Below are positions 1 through 10,177 of a stretch of DNA of 50,903 nt, one piece after another (the stretch's first letter is position 1; every line of letters begins with the position of its first letter). The stretch covers positions 1 through 50,903 of the forward strand of contig NZ_JADGLL010000021.1 in assembly GCF_015235415.1 (NCBI RefSeq), in the 5' to 3' direction. The stretch is from Microbacterium paludicola (GTDB lineage Bacteria > Actinomycetota > Actinomycetes > Actinomycetales > Microbacteriaceae). The translations under genes were made by a program, and so were the position numbers. The notes beneath the pieces are model-generated. The model was not told where the DNA came from. It ran no database searches and worked only from the letters and a program-made list of their open reading frames with translations.

Positions 1-292
1 CTCGATAACCGCGGTTGGGTGGAGCGCTGTGCCCCCCACCGGTTGCTGAGCGAGCTTGCGAGCCGAAGCGACCGACCCCAAGCCGCCCGCCCGTGCGAGC
101 CGGTCATCTCGACTCGCTCCGCTCGCTCGATAACCGGGGTTGGGCAAACGCTTGTACCCCTGTGCGAACGAAGTGAGCGTGGAGCGAAGCGACCCCGCAG
201 CGCGAAGCGCTGCCGCAACGGAGCGACAGCGACGGTGCCTCGCTCGCCGAGTGGCGGCGCGGAGCGTCGCCCGAGCGCGTGCGAGCCGCTTC
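1..292. repeat. Non-coding stretch of palindromic intergenic repeats
   Basis: No gene is supported here. Positions 39-73 and 101-136 are facing copies of a repeat whose core reads TTGCTGAGCGAGC..GAAGCGACC, or its reverse complement ATCTCGACTCGCT; positions 1-13 look like the tail of a third copy. From about 165 to 285 there is a second, related family built on GGAGCGAAGCGAC and similar palindromic blocks, resembling the dnaN-recF gap at 41.4-41.85 kb. Open frames across it are by-products of GC-rich repeats. Confidence 0.6.
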
Positions 293-1813
293 TTAAAAGA
301 AACTCAGGAACCCGTCCACCACCAGCTCGCGCACGCGGGGGAGCAGCTCCGCGCGGAGGGCGGGGCCGTCGGCCTCGAGGAGGTCGGCGATCGCGGCGAT
401 GAGCGGGCCGACGGCGAGGTCGCCGTCGCACGCGCCGACGAGGGCCGCGAGGCCGGGGTCCGCCTGGATGGCGCGTCCGAAACCGGCTCCCTGGCGCAGC
501 TCGATGACCTGCGGGTCTCCGATGCCCGGCAGGTGGTGCCTCGCCTCGGTGACGTCGGCAGCGGTGCGCAGCGTGGCGGCGGCGAGCGCGTCGTCGTCCA
601 TCCGCGCGAGCCGGTCGTGCGCCTCGAGCGCCTGGGCGAGGTGCGCGCCGAGCCCGCCCTCCGACGGGATGGGCTGCGACACGCGCTCGTACCGGGCGAG
701 CGTGGGATCGCCCTCGGGGCGCCTCAGCAGCACGTAGCCGAAGCCCACCGACGTCACGCCCCGCTCGGCGAAGTCGTCGAGCCACGCGCCGAGCAGCTCG
801 TCGTGGCGCGGCGATCCGGGAGCGGTGCCGCCGTCGCGGATCCACATCTCGGCGTACTGGATGGGATCCAGCTGCTCGCGTTCGATGACCCACGCGTCGA
901 GCGGCACGGGCGAGGACGCCACCCACTCGCGCACCCGGTCGAGGCCGTCCACACCGTCTCGCGTCTCCCAGTTGCCGAGCAGCTGCGCGACCCCGCCGGG
1001 CGCGAGGTGCATCCCGACGCCGCGGACGACCTGCTCGACGAGCGCGTCGCCGACCATCCCGCCGTCGCGGTACTCGTAGCCGGGAACTCCCTGCGCGCGC
1101 GGCGTGATGACGAACGGCGGGTTGGTGACGATCCGGTCGAAGGTCTCTCCGGCGACGGGCTCGAACAGGCTCCCGAGCCTGGTCTCGATCGCGTCGTCGC
1201 GGTTGAGCAGCGCGTTCAGGCGGGTGAAGGCGAGGGCCCGCTCCGACAGGTCGGTGGCGACGACGGACCCCGCGTACCTCCGTGCCCGCAGGGCCTGGAT
1301 GCCGCATCCGGTGCCGAGGTCGAGCACGCGGCCCGCCGGCGTGGGCAGCTGGAGGCCGGCGAGGGTGAGCGAGGCGCCGCCGACGCCGAGCACGTGATCC
1401 TCGGCGAGCGCGCCGCCGCCCGTGGCGATCTCGTCCAGGTCGCTCGCGAGCCACCATTCGCCCGTGCCCTCGGTGTCGAGATAGGACTGGGGCCGGATGA
1501 TCGCGCGCGGGAGGACGTCCTCGCCGGCCTCGGCGAGACCGAGCCGCTGCAGCCCGTCGGCGCCGAGCGTCGGCAGGGCGGCGTCGACGGCCGCGCGCGA
1601 CTGGGCGACGCCGAGCACAAGCAGCCGCCCGAGGGTGGCAAGCGCATCCCGTCGTTCGCCGAGGCCGCGGAGGGCGGGCACGCGCAGCCCGCGCCCGATC
1701 GCGTCGTCGGCCTCGACGCCCCACGCGGCGCGCAGCGCCTCGGAGCGGAAACGTGCGGCCTGCAGGTCGGCGGCGAGCGCGGCGCAGAGCGCGGCATCGG
1801 GGTGGGGCATCAC
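293..1813 (-). CDS. Class I SAM-dependent methyltransferase (DUF7059-type N-terminus, HemK-like core)
   Basis: The 506-residue protein has a Rossmann methyltransferase core: VLDLGTGCG at about residues 163-171 is the SAM-binding motif I and NPPF at about 231-234 is the motif that holds a planar amide or amino nitrogen in N-methyltransferases. The first ~150 residues form an Arg/Ala-rich domain seen in actinobacterial proteins annotated as DUF7059 methyltransferases, and the C-terminal ~200 residues have no recognised motif. The substrate cannot be read from sequence; NPPF points to an N-methylation of protein, RNA or DNA. The first two codons are both ATG, so the start may be one codon later. 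It is transcribed away from the CIRCE/hsp20 promoter region. Confidence 0.8.
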   Translation of the reverse strand: MMPHPDAALCAALAADLQAARFRSEALRAAWGVEADDAIGRGLRVPALRGLGERRDALATLGRLLVLGVAQSRAAVDAALPTLGADGLQRLGLAEAGEDVLPRAIIRPQSYLDTEGTGEWWLASDLDEIATGGGALAEDHVLGVGGASLTLAGLQLPTPAGRVLDLGTGCGIQALRARRYAGSVVATDLSERALAFTRLNALLNRDDAIETRLGSLFEPVAGETFDRIVTNPPFVITPRAQGVPGYEYRDGGMVGDALVEQVVRGVGMHLAPGGVAQLLGNWETRDGVDGLDRVREWVASSPVPLDAWVIEREQLDPIQYAEMWIRDGGTAPGSPRHDELLGAWLDDFAERGVTSVGFGYVLLRRPEGDPTLARYERVSQPIPSEGGLGAHLAQALEAHDRLARMDDDALAAATLRTAADVTEARHHLPGIGDPQVIELRQGAGFGRAIQADPGLAALVGACDGDLAVGPLIAAIADLLEADGPALRAELLPRVRELVVDGFLSFF

Positions 1814-1857
1814 GCCTCCATTCTCGGCGACTTCTTAATCTCCTCTCAGCCACACTT

Positions 1858-1884
1858 CTGGCACTCTCACCCCGAGAGTGCTAA
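1858..1884 (+). promoter_or_regulatory. CIRCE operator (HrcA binding site) upstream of hsp20
   Basis: An inverted repeat with arms CTGGCACTC (1858-1866) and GAGTGCTAA (1876-1884) and a 9-nt spacer. The right arm is identical to the CIRCE consensus and the left differs at two positions (consensus TTAGCACTC); the 9-nt spacing is canonical. It lies 65 bp before the hsp20 start, so HrcA repression of the small heat-shock gene is the natural inference. It could also touch the divergent methyltransferase promoter. Confidence 0.85.
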
Positions 1885-1948
1885 TTCATATATCGAGTCC
1901 TCAAGACTCCAGGTCTGAAGCGCCACGAACAGACAGAGGAGGATCACT

Positions 1949-2383
1949 ATGGCGATGTTCTTCGACCCGTTCCGTGAGTTCGACCGCATGGCCGAGCAGC
2001 TGTTCGACCGTCAGGGTCCGCGGCTGATGCCGATGGACCTCTACCGCGACGGCGACCACTACGTGCTGAGCGCCGACCTCCCCGGCATCGATCCGGGCAG
2101 CGTCGACATCGACGTGGACGGCCAGCTGCTGACGATCCGCGCCGAGCGCACCGCTCGCAGCGCCGAGGGAGTGAAGTGGATCACCCGCGAGCGCTCGACC
2201 GGTTCGTTCCTGCGCCAGCTGAACCTCGGTCAGGGGATCGACACGGCCGGCATCTCGGCGACGTACGACAACGGCGTGCTGAGCGTGCTCATCCCCATCA
2301 GCGAGAAGGCGAAGCCGCGCAAGATCGAGGTGCAGCGCTCGGTCGGCGGCGCGCAGGAGGTCACGCCCGAGCTGACCGCCTGA
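1949..2383 (+). CDS. hsp20: Hsp20/alpha-crystallin family small heat-shock protein
   Basis: A 144-residue holdase chaperone that binds unfolding proteins in the cytoplasm. It starts with the short aromatic/acidic N-arm typical of actinobacterial Hsp18 proteins (MAMFFDPFREFDRM), followed by the alpha-crystallin domain from about residue 28 to 132. The conserved NGVLSVLIP block is at 108-116 and a short C-terminal tail follows. A strong ribosome binding site (AGGAGG) sits about 8 nt before the ATG. A CIRCE element lies upstream, indicating HrcA control, and a GC-rich hairpin follows the stop. Length is normal for the family. Confidence 0.95.
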   Translation: MAMFFDPFREFDRMAEQLFDRQGPRLMPMDLYRDGDHYVLSADLPGIDPGSVDIDVDGQLLTIRAERTARSAEGVKWITRERSTGSFLRQLNLGQGIDTAGISATYDNGVLSVLIPISEKAKPRKIEVQRSVGGAQEVTPELTA

Positions 2384-2402
2384 CGCCCTCACGCACGACA
2401 CA

Positions 2403-2426
2403 GGGACCCGGATCCGTCCGGGTCCC
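2403..2426 (+). terminator. Hairpin terminator after hsp20
   Basis: Perfect 10-bp stem GGGACCCGGA / TCCGGGTCCC with a TCCG loop, 19 nt after the hsp20 stop, followed by CTTCTGTG. The T-run is weak, as is common for actinobacterial terminators. Confidence 0.7.
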
Positions 2427-2447
2427 CTTCTGTGTGCGGGCGGCGCT

Positions 2448-2537
2448 CGTCATCTCGACTCGCTGCGCTCGCTCGATAACCGGGATCGCGAGTCTCCGCC
2501 GCCGGTTGCTGAGCGAGCGAAGCGAGTCGAAGCGACC
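2448..2537. repeat. Facing pair of palindromic intergenic repeats between hsp20 and galK
   Basis: Two copies of the GAGCGAGCGAAGCGAGTCGA repeat in opposite orientation (2448-2482 and 2502-2537) lie between two converging genes. They can fold into a long hairpin and may act as a two-way terminator. The same family occurs at 1-136, 29.95-30.18, 33.3-33.86 and 45.76 kb. Confidence 0.7.
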
Positions 2538-2564
2538 CGCCTCCGGGCGACCGTGCGAAACGGA

Positions 2565-3757
<1,193 letters not shown>

Positions 3758-3761
<4 letters not shown>

Positions 3762-5014
3762 TTCGACCCACCCTGCTGGTTCAGTGAATCGCATGCCGGA
3801 TCCTCCGTGATCGTGGCGAGGGCCTCGCGCAGTCTGTCCGCCGACTGCTCCGGCGGGATGTCGCCGATCCAGGCGCCCATGGCGGCCTCCGATCCGGCGA
3901 GGAACTTGAGCTTGTCCGCCCCGCGGCGCGGCGAGGTCAGCTGCAGGTGGAGACGAGCGGTGTCGCGCCCGATCTCGACGGGGGCCTGGTGCCAGGCCGC
4001 GATGTACGGCGTGCCGCCAGCGAACGCGATGTTCGAATCGGTGCGGTACATCGCGTCGACCCCGCGCAGCAGGCGCAGGTAGAGCGGGGCGAGCTCGTCG
4101 CGCTCGGCCGTCGACAGCGCCGCGAAGTCGGGCACGTGCCGGCGCGGCGCCATGTGCACCTCGATCGGCCACCGCGCGGCGAACGGCACGTAGGCGATCC
4201 AGTGCTCGCCTTCGAGCAGCACCCGCGGCCCGGCCGCCTCGAACTCGATGATCCGCTCGAACAGGTCGGCGCCCTCGCGCTCGATCGATGCAAGCAGGGT
4301 CTGCGTGCGCGGCGTCACATACGGGTAGGCGTAGATCTGGCCGTGCGGGTGCTGCAGGGTGACGCCGATCTCGGCGCCCCGGTTCTCGAACACAAACACC
4401 TGCCGCACTCCCGGCAGCGCCGAGAGCGCCGCCGTGCGGTCGGCCCACGCCTCGATCACGGTGCGCGCGCGGGTGACGGTCTGGGTGCCGAACGAGCCCG
4501 TGCGCTCGGGGCTGAAGCAGACGACCTCGCACCGGCCGACCGACGAGCGGGTGCGGCCGAGACCCGGGGCGTCGAGGTCATCGAGTCCGCGCGCGGGATC
4601 GACAGCGGCGGGGGCGTCGCCGGTCGCCTCGTCGAGGGCGGGGCCGAAGGACGGCGAGCGGTTCTCGAACACCGCGACGTCGTAGTTGCTCGGAAGCTCG
4701 GACGGGTTGGTCGGCGACTGCGGAGCGAGCGGATCCAGATCGGCAGGCGGCATCACAACGCGCCCCTGCCGGGACGTGGCGACCGAGATCCAGTCGCCCG
4801 TCAGCACGTCGCGCCGCATCGTCGCGGTCTCGGGACGCGGCGCGAGGTCGCGCTCGTCGACGCGCCTCTCGGGCGGCAGCGTCGTGCCGGGGTCGTCGAA
4901 GTAGAGCAGCTCGCGGCCGTCGGCGAGCCGCGCGGTGCGGCGCACGACGCCGGCGCCCAGCTCGACCGCCTCGGGCACGGGAGCCCCTGCGGGCGGGTTC
5001 GCGGAGAACGTCAT
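3758..5014 (-). CDS. galT: Galactose-1-phosphate uridylyltransferase
   Basis: Second Leloir enzyme, exchanging UDP between UDP-glucose and galactose-1-phosphate. The HIT-like active-site motif HPHGQ is at about residues 222-226, with the family context VFENRGAEIGVTLQ just before it. A second conserved segment, WPIEVHMAPRRHV, provides another His. The ATG at 5014 was chosen because AAGGA lies about 6 nt upstream; an in-frame ATG 45 nt earlier lacks a ribosome site and would run into the operator palindrome. It is the first gene of a galT-galK operon read away from the divergent LacI-family gene. Confidence 0.93.
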
Positions 5015-5040
5015 CGGATTCCTTTGGTCGCAGTGACGTG

Positions 5041-5054
5041 TGTTGACGTCAACA
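5041..5054. promoter_or_regulatory. LacI-family operator palindrome between galT and the regulator gene
   Basis: TGTTGACGTCAACA is a perfect 14-bp palindrome with the central CG typical of LacI/GalR operators. It lies in the 94-bp gap between the divergent galT and regulator starts, so one site could control both directions. Confidence 0.75.
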
Positions 5055-5108
5055 TGCATGATAGGACCTGCGGGTGCTGCATCCGCAACACATGATCGGA
5101 GTTCAAGG

Positions 5109-6074
5109 ATGGCGCGCAGTGTCTCGGCGGCGGATGTCGCCCGTCTCGCAGGGGTGTCGGGGCAGACGGTCTCGCGCGTGACGAACGGCTCGGCCCGCGT
5201 CGATCCGGCGACCCGTGCGCGCGTCGAGGCCGCGATGAGCGAGCTCGGCTACCGCCCGAACCGCGCCGCCCGCGCCCTGCGGACGGGCCGCACGCACACG
5301 ATCGGCGTGCTCGTGCGCACCCTCGCCTCGGTCGGCAACGCGCGAATGCTCGAGGCCGTCGTCACCGCGGGCGCGGCGCGCGACCACGCGGTGCTCGTGC
5401 TGCCGCTCCGCGACGACACCACCGAGGCCCTCGACGCGGCCTACGCCTCCCTCGCCGACCACGGCGTCGACGGCGTGATCGCGCTCAACGAGGCGACTCC
5501 CACGGTGCAGGCGGCCGCCGCGCCGGCCTTCCCTCTGGTCGCGGTGGATGCCGCGCCCGCGCCGGGGCTGACGGCGATCTCGTCCGACCATGCCGGGGGA
5601 GCGGCCGCCGCCGTCGGCCACCTCCGCGCGGGCGGACACGCGATCGTCCATCACCTCGCCGGTCCCACCGGCTCCTACGCCGCCGACGAGCGCGAGCGCG
5701 GCTGGCGCGAGGCGCAGCCCGGCACCGCGCTTCCCGCGCCCGTGCGGGGCGATTGGACCTCCGCCGCGGGATTCGCGCACGGACGCGCCCTCGCGGCCGA
5801 TCCCGCCGTCACGGCCGTGTTCGCCGCGAACGACCAGATGGCCCTCGGCCTGCTGCGCGCGCTGCGCGAGGCGGGGCGCGCAGATGTCGCCGTCATCGGC
5901 TTCGACGACGTGGTCGACGCGGCCGAGTTCCAGCCGCCCCTGACCACGGTCGCGCAGGACTTCGATGCCCTCGGCGCCCGCGCTGTCGCGCTGCTGCTCG
6001 ACCGCGTCGCGGGCGGAGAGCCGGGGGCACGGACCGTCATCCCGACCCGGCTCGTCGTGCGCGAGAGCGCCTGA
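5109..6074 (+). CDS. LacI/GalR-family transcriptional regulator of the gal genes
   Basis: A 321-residue repressor. The N-terminal DNA-binding domain holds the LacI helix-turn-helix at about 6-30 (VSAADVARLAGVSGQTVSRV, then NGSARVDPATRARV), followed by the hinge helix YRPNRAARALRTGRT. The rest is a periplasmic-binding-protein-like effector domain with the signature segments FAANDQMALGLL and VIGFDDV. The ATG at 5109 places the HTH at its usual position; GGAG lies about 9 nt upstream. It is divergent from galT-galK with a palindromic operator between, so galactose or a related sugar is the expected inducer (inference). Confidence 0.88.
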   Translation: MARSVSAADVARLAGVSGQTVSRVTNGSARVDPATRARVEAAMSELGYRPNRAARALRTGRTHTIGVLVRTLASVGNARMLEAVVTAGAARDHAVLVLPLRDDTTEALDAAYASLADHGVDGVIALNEATPTVQAAAAPAFPLVAVDAAPAPGLTAISSDHAGGAAAAVGHLRAGGHAIVHHLAGPTGSYAADERERGWREAQPGTALPAPVRGDWTSAAGFAHGRALAADPAVTAVFAANDQMALGLLRALREAGRADVAVIGFDDVVDAAEFQPPLTTVAQDFDALGARAVALLLDRVAGGEPGARTVIPTRLVVRESA

Positions 6075-6193
6075 GCGACGCGGGCGACCGGGCGACGGGG
6101 CCGTGCCCCTGTCGGTCGATCCACAGGCGCCTCCGTAGAATCGAGTGGATCCGTGGCCTGGGCCTTCCGGCACACCCGCGATCACAGCTCACC

Positions 6194-8431
6194 ATGACGA
6201 CGGACCTTCCCCGGGGCCGGGCCGCGCGCAGCAGGCGCCGCCTCCACGCCCCTCTCCCCGCTGCGGCGTTCGCCGTGCTCCTCGGTCTGTCGTATGCGAC
6301 GCCGGTGCACGCCGCCGTCGCCGAGGAGGAGCCCCCGCAGCTCACGGTCGCGGCGGCGTCACGCGGAGTGCTGCAGACCGGATCCTCGCTGACCGCGACG
6401 CTCACGATCACCAACCCCGCGGACGAGCCGCTCGAGGGGTCGAGCGCACGGCTGCAGCTCGGTCGCACGCCGCTCGCCGACCGCGACGCGCTGCACGACT
6501 GGCTGGAGGGCCCCGACCCCGAGGTCGAGCTCACGCCCGTCGGCAGCGGCCCCGCCGACGACATCGCCCCGGGCGAGACCGACACGGTCGGCATCACCGT
6601 CGCGGCCGACCACACGGCGCTCGCGGGGCTGCAGCCCGGCGTCTACCCGCTGCGCGCGCAGTACGGCGAGGCCTCGGCCGACACCGTGGTGGTCGTGCCG
6701 CAGGCCGCCGCGCAGCCGGTCGGGCTCGTGATGCCGATCACCGCCCCGGTCGCCGACCGCGGCCTGCTCGACGCCGACCGCCTTGCCCAGCTCACCGGCA
6801 CCGACGGCGTGCTCACTGCCCAGCTCGACGCCGCGGCGGGCTCCGAGGCGATCCTCGCGATCGATCCGGCGATCCCGGCGGCGATCCGGGCCCTCGGCGA
6901 GACGGCGCCCGTCAGCGCGGTGCAGTGGCTCGATCGCCTTATGCTCGCCCCGAACGACCGCTTCGCCCTGCAGTTCGGTGACGCGGATGTCGCGGCGCAG
7001 CTGCAGGCCGGGCTGACGGCGCCGCTGCAGCCCCTGTCCCTCGAGGGCTATCTGCCGCCCGAGCCGGCCGAGCCGGATCCCACGCCCACACCGACGGAGT
7101 CGCCCGCCAGCACCGGCGACGAAGACCAGGACGGGCTCGACCTCGACGAGCTGCTCGACATCGGCGACGACCCGGGGTCGGTGTACTGGCCGGTCCCCGG
7201 ACACGCGACCGCGGCGGTCATCGACGGCCTCCACGCCGCCGACCCCGAGGCAGTGACCCTGACGCCCTCCACCGCGACCGCGCAGGGGGCGGAGCTCGCC
7301 GGCGTCGCCGCCGCCGGGGTCACCGCCGGCGGGGGAGCGGCCCTCGTGTACGACGGATCGGCCTCCGCGGCTCTCGACGAGGTCGCGAAGGCCCGCGACG
7401 AGGGCGAGCGCGCCACGGCCGCCGCCGCGGCCGCCGCGGAGCTCTGGTTCGCGGGACGCGACGTGGGCGGGGCGCCCGTGCTCGTCGCCCTCGACCGCGC
7501 CACCCCCGCCCTCGCGGCCGCCGCGGACGAGACGACCGGTGAGGCGCCCGTCGACCTCGAGGCGCAGCTGGACGAGGCGCTCGACGTCGTGACGCTGAGC
7601 TCGGCGGTCGAGGCACAGAGCCTGTCCGACCTGCTCGACGCGCAGCGCCGTCGGATCGCGCCGGCCGAGAACGCCCCGAGCGACGTGCGCACCACGTTCG
7701 TGAAGGAGATCGGCGACTCCGAGCAGCGCGTCGCCCACACGGCGACCGTGCTCGAGACGCCCGACGTCCTGACGGGGCTCGTGCGGGCCGAGGCGCTGCA
7801 GGCGCTCGGGGTCGGCTGGGAGCAGCGGGCGGATGAGTGGCAGGATGCGCTCGGCGCCTTCCGCCAGCGCACCCGCGAGCGAGCCAACGCCGTCGGCATC
7901 CAGGATCCGACGCCGGTCAACCTTGTCAGCGCGGGTGCCGATCTGCCCGTGTGGGTGCGCAACGACCTGCCGTATCCGGTCACGGTCACGCTGCACGCCG
8001 ACCCGCAGGATCTCCGACTCGACGTCGCCGATGAGAAGACGGTGACCATCCAGCCCTCCAGCAGCACGACCGTGCAGATGCCTGTCGAGGCGCGTGTGGG
8101 AAGCGGCAACGTCGACATCGAGCTGACCCTCCTCAGCCCGACGGGCGAGGTGATCGGACCGCGCCAGACCGTCGAGGTCGCGGTGCGCGCCGACTGGGAG
8201 CGCATCGGGATCGGCATCCTCGTCGTCCTCGTTGTGGGACTCATCGGCACCGGCATCGTCCGCACCATCCTCCGCCGCCGCCGCACCACCGCGGCCGCCG
8301 CCCGCGAGACGGATCCGGATGACGCCCCCGAAGCGCAGGATGCCGGGGACGCGCCGGACGCGGACGCCCCGGATGGCGCCGATGCCGCGGTCACGGATCC
8401 CCAGAAGACGGAGACACACCCGGATGCCTAG
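6194..8431 (+). CDS. DUF6049-family secreted/membrane-anchored protein
   Basis: A 745-residue envelope protein encoded directly before murJ, the position where actinobacteria carry DUF6049 proteins of unknown function. Residues ~18-42 form a signal peptide ending in VHA. The exported part is rich in Ala, Asp and Val, with a Pro/Thr/acidic linker near 288-325. A single membrane helix (ERIGIGILVVLVVGLIGTG) at about 668-690 is followed by RRRR and an acidic Asp/Ala tail, giving a type I topology. Its 3' end overlaps the murJ start by 8 nt, so the two are co-translated. A link to peptidoglycan synthesis is inferred from that neighbour alone. Confidence 0.82.
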   Translation: MTTDLPRGRAARSRRRLHAPLPAAAFAVLLGLSYATPVHAAVAEEEPPQLTVAAASRGVLQTGSSLTATLTITNPADEPLEGSSARLQLGRTPLADRDALHDWLEGPDPEVELTPVGSGPADDIAPGETDTVGITVAADHTALAGLQPGVYPLRAQYGEASADTVVVVPQAAAQPVGLVMPITAPVADRGLLDADRLAQLTGTDGVLTAQLDAAAGSEAILAIDPAIPAAIRALGETAPVSAVQWLDRLMLAPNDRFALQFGDADVAAQLQAGLTAPLQPLSLEGYLPPEPAEPDPTPTPTESPASTGDEDQDGLDLDELLDIGDDPGSVYWPVPGHATAAVIDGLHAADPEAVTLTPSTATAQGAELAGVAAAGVTAGGGAALVYDGSASAALDEVAKARDEGERATAAAAAAAELWFAGRDVGGAPVLVALDRATPALAAAADETTGEAPVDLEAQLDEALDVVTLSSAVEAQSLSDLLDAQRRRIAPAENAPSDVRTTFVKEIGDSEQRVAHTATVLETPDVLTGLVRAEALQALGVGWEQRADEWQDALGAFRQRTRERANAVGIQDPTPVNLVSAGADLPVWVRNDLPYPVTVTLHADPQDLRLDVADEKTVTIQPSSSTTVQMPVEARVGSGNVDIELTLLSPTGEVIGPRQTVEVAVRADWERIGIGILVVLVVGLIGTGIVRTILRRRRTTAAAARETDPDDAPEAQDAGDAPDADAPDGADAAVTDPQKTETHPDA

Positions 8432-10040
8432 CCTCGGCCGCGCGAGCGCGATGATCGCCGCCGGAACCATCGCGTCCCGCGCAACGGGGCTCATCCGCGC
8501 CGTCGTGCTGGTCACCGCGATCGGCGCCTTCGGGGAGGCCTCCGACGCGTTCTCGGTCGCCAACCAGCTGCCGAACTACGTGTTCCAGGTGCTGTCGGCG
8601 GGGCTCATCACCGCGGTGCTCGTCCCGCAGATCGTCAAGTGGAGCGCGCGCGAGGACGGCGGCCGCGCCCACCTCTCGAAGCTGTTCACCCTCGGCACCA
8701 TCGCGATGCTCGCGGTGACGGCCGTGGCGATGCTGCTGGCACCCTGGCTCATCGCGCTGCTCGGCCGGGACTGGGCTCCGGATCAGCGCGCGCTCGGCAC
8801 CGCCTTCGCCTACTGGTGCCTGCCGCAGGTGTTCTTCTATGGGATGTTCGCGCTGATCGGCGAGACCCTCAACGCCCGCCGCGTGTTCGGCCCGTACGCG
8901 TGGGCGCCGATCGTCAACAACATCGTGTCGATCATCGGTTTCGCCGCGTTCATCGTCATCTTCGGCGGGGAGCGCAGCGAGCTGCACCAGTGGGATCCGC
9001 TGCTCATCGGCGTCTTCGGCGGCATCACGACGTTCGGCATCGTCGCGCAGACGATCGTGCTGGTGATCTTCTGGCGCCGCACCGGCCTGAGCCTCCGTCC
9101 GGACTTCCGGTGGCGCGGGATGGGGCTCGGCGACCTCCGCGACCTCGCTCGCTGGAGCTTCGCGATGCTGCTCGTCGGCCTTGTGGTCTCTGTTGTGCAA
9201 CAGCAGGTGATCTCCGACGCATCCGGGGACGACGCCTCGGCGACGGTCTGGATGAACGCGTGGCTCGTGTTCATGCTCCCGTACTCGATCATCGTGATGT
9301 CGATCGGGACGCCCTACTTCACGCAGCTCTCCGAGCACGCCTCCGAAGGCCGCGACGACGAGGTGCGCGCCGACATCGGCCGCGCGATCCGCACCCTCGG
9401 GCTCCTCGTCGTGATCGCGGCCGTCGCCCTGATGGTCGCCGCCGTGCCCGCCTCCCGCGTGTTCACGGGAAGCGAGGAGCAGGCAGTCGCCGCCGCACCC
9501 GTCCTGATCGGCTTCCTCGCCAGCCTGGTGCCCCTTGCCGTGCAGTTCATCGTGCAGCGCGCGTTCTACGCGTACGGCGACACGCGCACGCCGTTCCTCT
9601 TCACCGCCTTCCAGGCCGCGATCGCCATCGGGCTCGCGCTGCTGATGCCGCTGATCTTCTCGGAGGGCTACCTGGCGGCCGCGGTTGCGTTCTGCCAGTC
9701 GCTCTCGAGCCTCGCCCAGGTGATCCTCGCCTCCTGGCTGCTTCATCGGCGCCTCGGCTCGCTCGGGATGGGCACGTCGATCTGGGCGCTGACGCGTTTT
9801 ACGCTCGCGGCCATCCCGGCGGGCATCGCCGCGTTCGCGGTGTACATCCTGGCCGGTGGCGACGGAAGCTGGATGGCCGGATCGGGCATCGACGGCATCC
9901 CGGGCAAGCTCCTCGCCGCGGTCGGCGCGGGCATCCTCGGACTGATCGCGATCGTTGTGTACATCGCGATCCTCGCGCTGTTCCGCGCGCCGGAGCTGCG
10001 CACCACGGCGGGCCTCGTCCGCCGCCTCACGGGTCGCTGA
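8424..10040 (+). CDS. murJ: Lipid II flippase MurJ (MviN family)
   Basis: A 538-residue polytopic membrane protein of the MOP superfamily that moves lipid-linked peptidoglycan precursor across the membrane. The N-terminus (SRATGLIRAVVLVTAIG.FGEASDAFSVANQLPNYVFQVLSAG) is the diagnostic MurJ opening, and hydrophobic helices continue to the end; about 14 are expected for the family. No C-terminal pseudokinase domain of the mycobacterial MviN kind is present. The ATG at 8424 lies inside the end of the DUF6049 gene and has GGAG-like sequence upstream. Expected to be essential. Confidence 0.93.
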   Translation: MPSLGRASAMIAAGTIASRATGLIRAVVLVTAIGAFGEASDAFSVANQLPNYVFQVLSAGLITAVLVPQIVKWSAREDGGRAHLSKLFTLGTIAMLAVTAVAMLLAPWLIALLGRDWAPDQRALGTAFAYWCLPQVFFYGMFALIGETLNARRVFGPYAWAPIVNNIVSIIGFAAFIVIFGGERSELHQWDPLLIGVFGGITTFGIVAQTIVLVIFWRRTGLSLRPDFRWRGMGLGDLRDLARWSFAMLLVGLVVSVVQQQVISDASGDDASATVWMNAWLVFMLPYSIIVMSIGTPYFTQLSEHASEGRDDEVRADIGRAIRTLGLLVVIAAVALMVAAVPASRVFTGSEEQAVAAAPVLIGFLASLVPLAVQFIVQRAFYAYGDTRTPFLFTAFQAAIAIGLALLMPLIFSEGYLAAAVAFCQSLSSLAQVILASWLLHRRLGSLGMGTSIWALTRFTLAAIPAGIAAFAVYILAGGDGSWMAGSGIDGIPGKLLAAVGAGILGLIAIVVYIAILALFRAPELRTTAGLVRRLTGR

Positions 10041-10053
10041 TCCTCCCGCCGTA

Positions 10054-10072
10054 CCTCCCACTGACCGGGAGG
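10054..10072 (+). terminator. Possible weak hairpin terminator after murJ
   Basis: CCTCCC / GGGAGG with a 7-nt loop, 13 nt after the murJ stop. The stem is short and there is no T-run. Confidence 0.3.
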
Positions 10073-10177
10073 CAGGTCGTCCGACCCATTGTGGCGACCG
10101 CCGACCGCCGATAGCTTTCGGGGCATCGCGGCCGGCGCGGGGGAGCGTCATGTCGCCCGGAGTACAAGGGAGTACTT

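Noticed and set aside
140..1918. 592-residue frame opposite the methyltransferase
   Set aside because: No recognisable motif, and it runs through the palindromic repeats and CIRCE; the minus-strand gene has clear SAM motifs.
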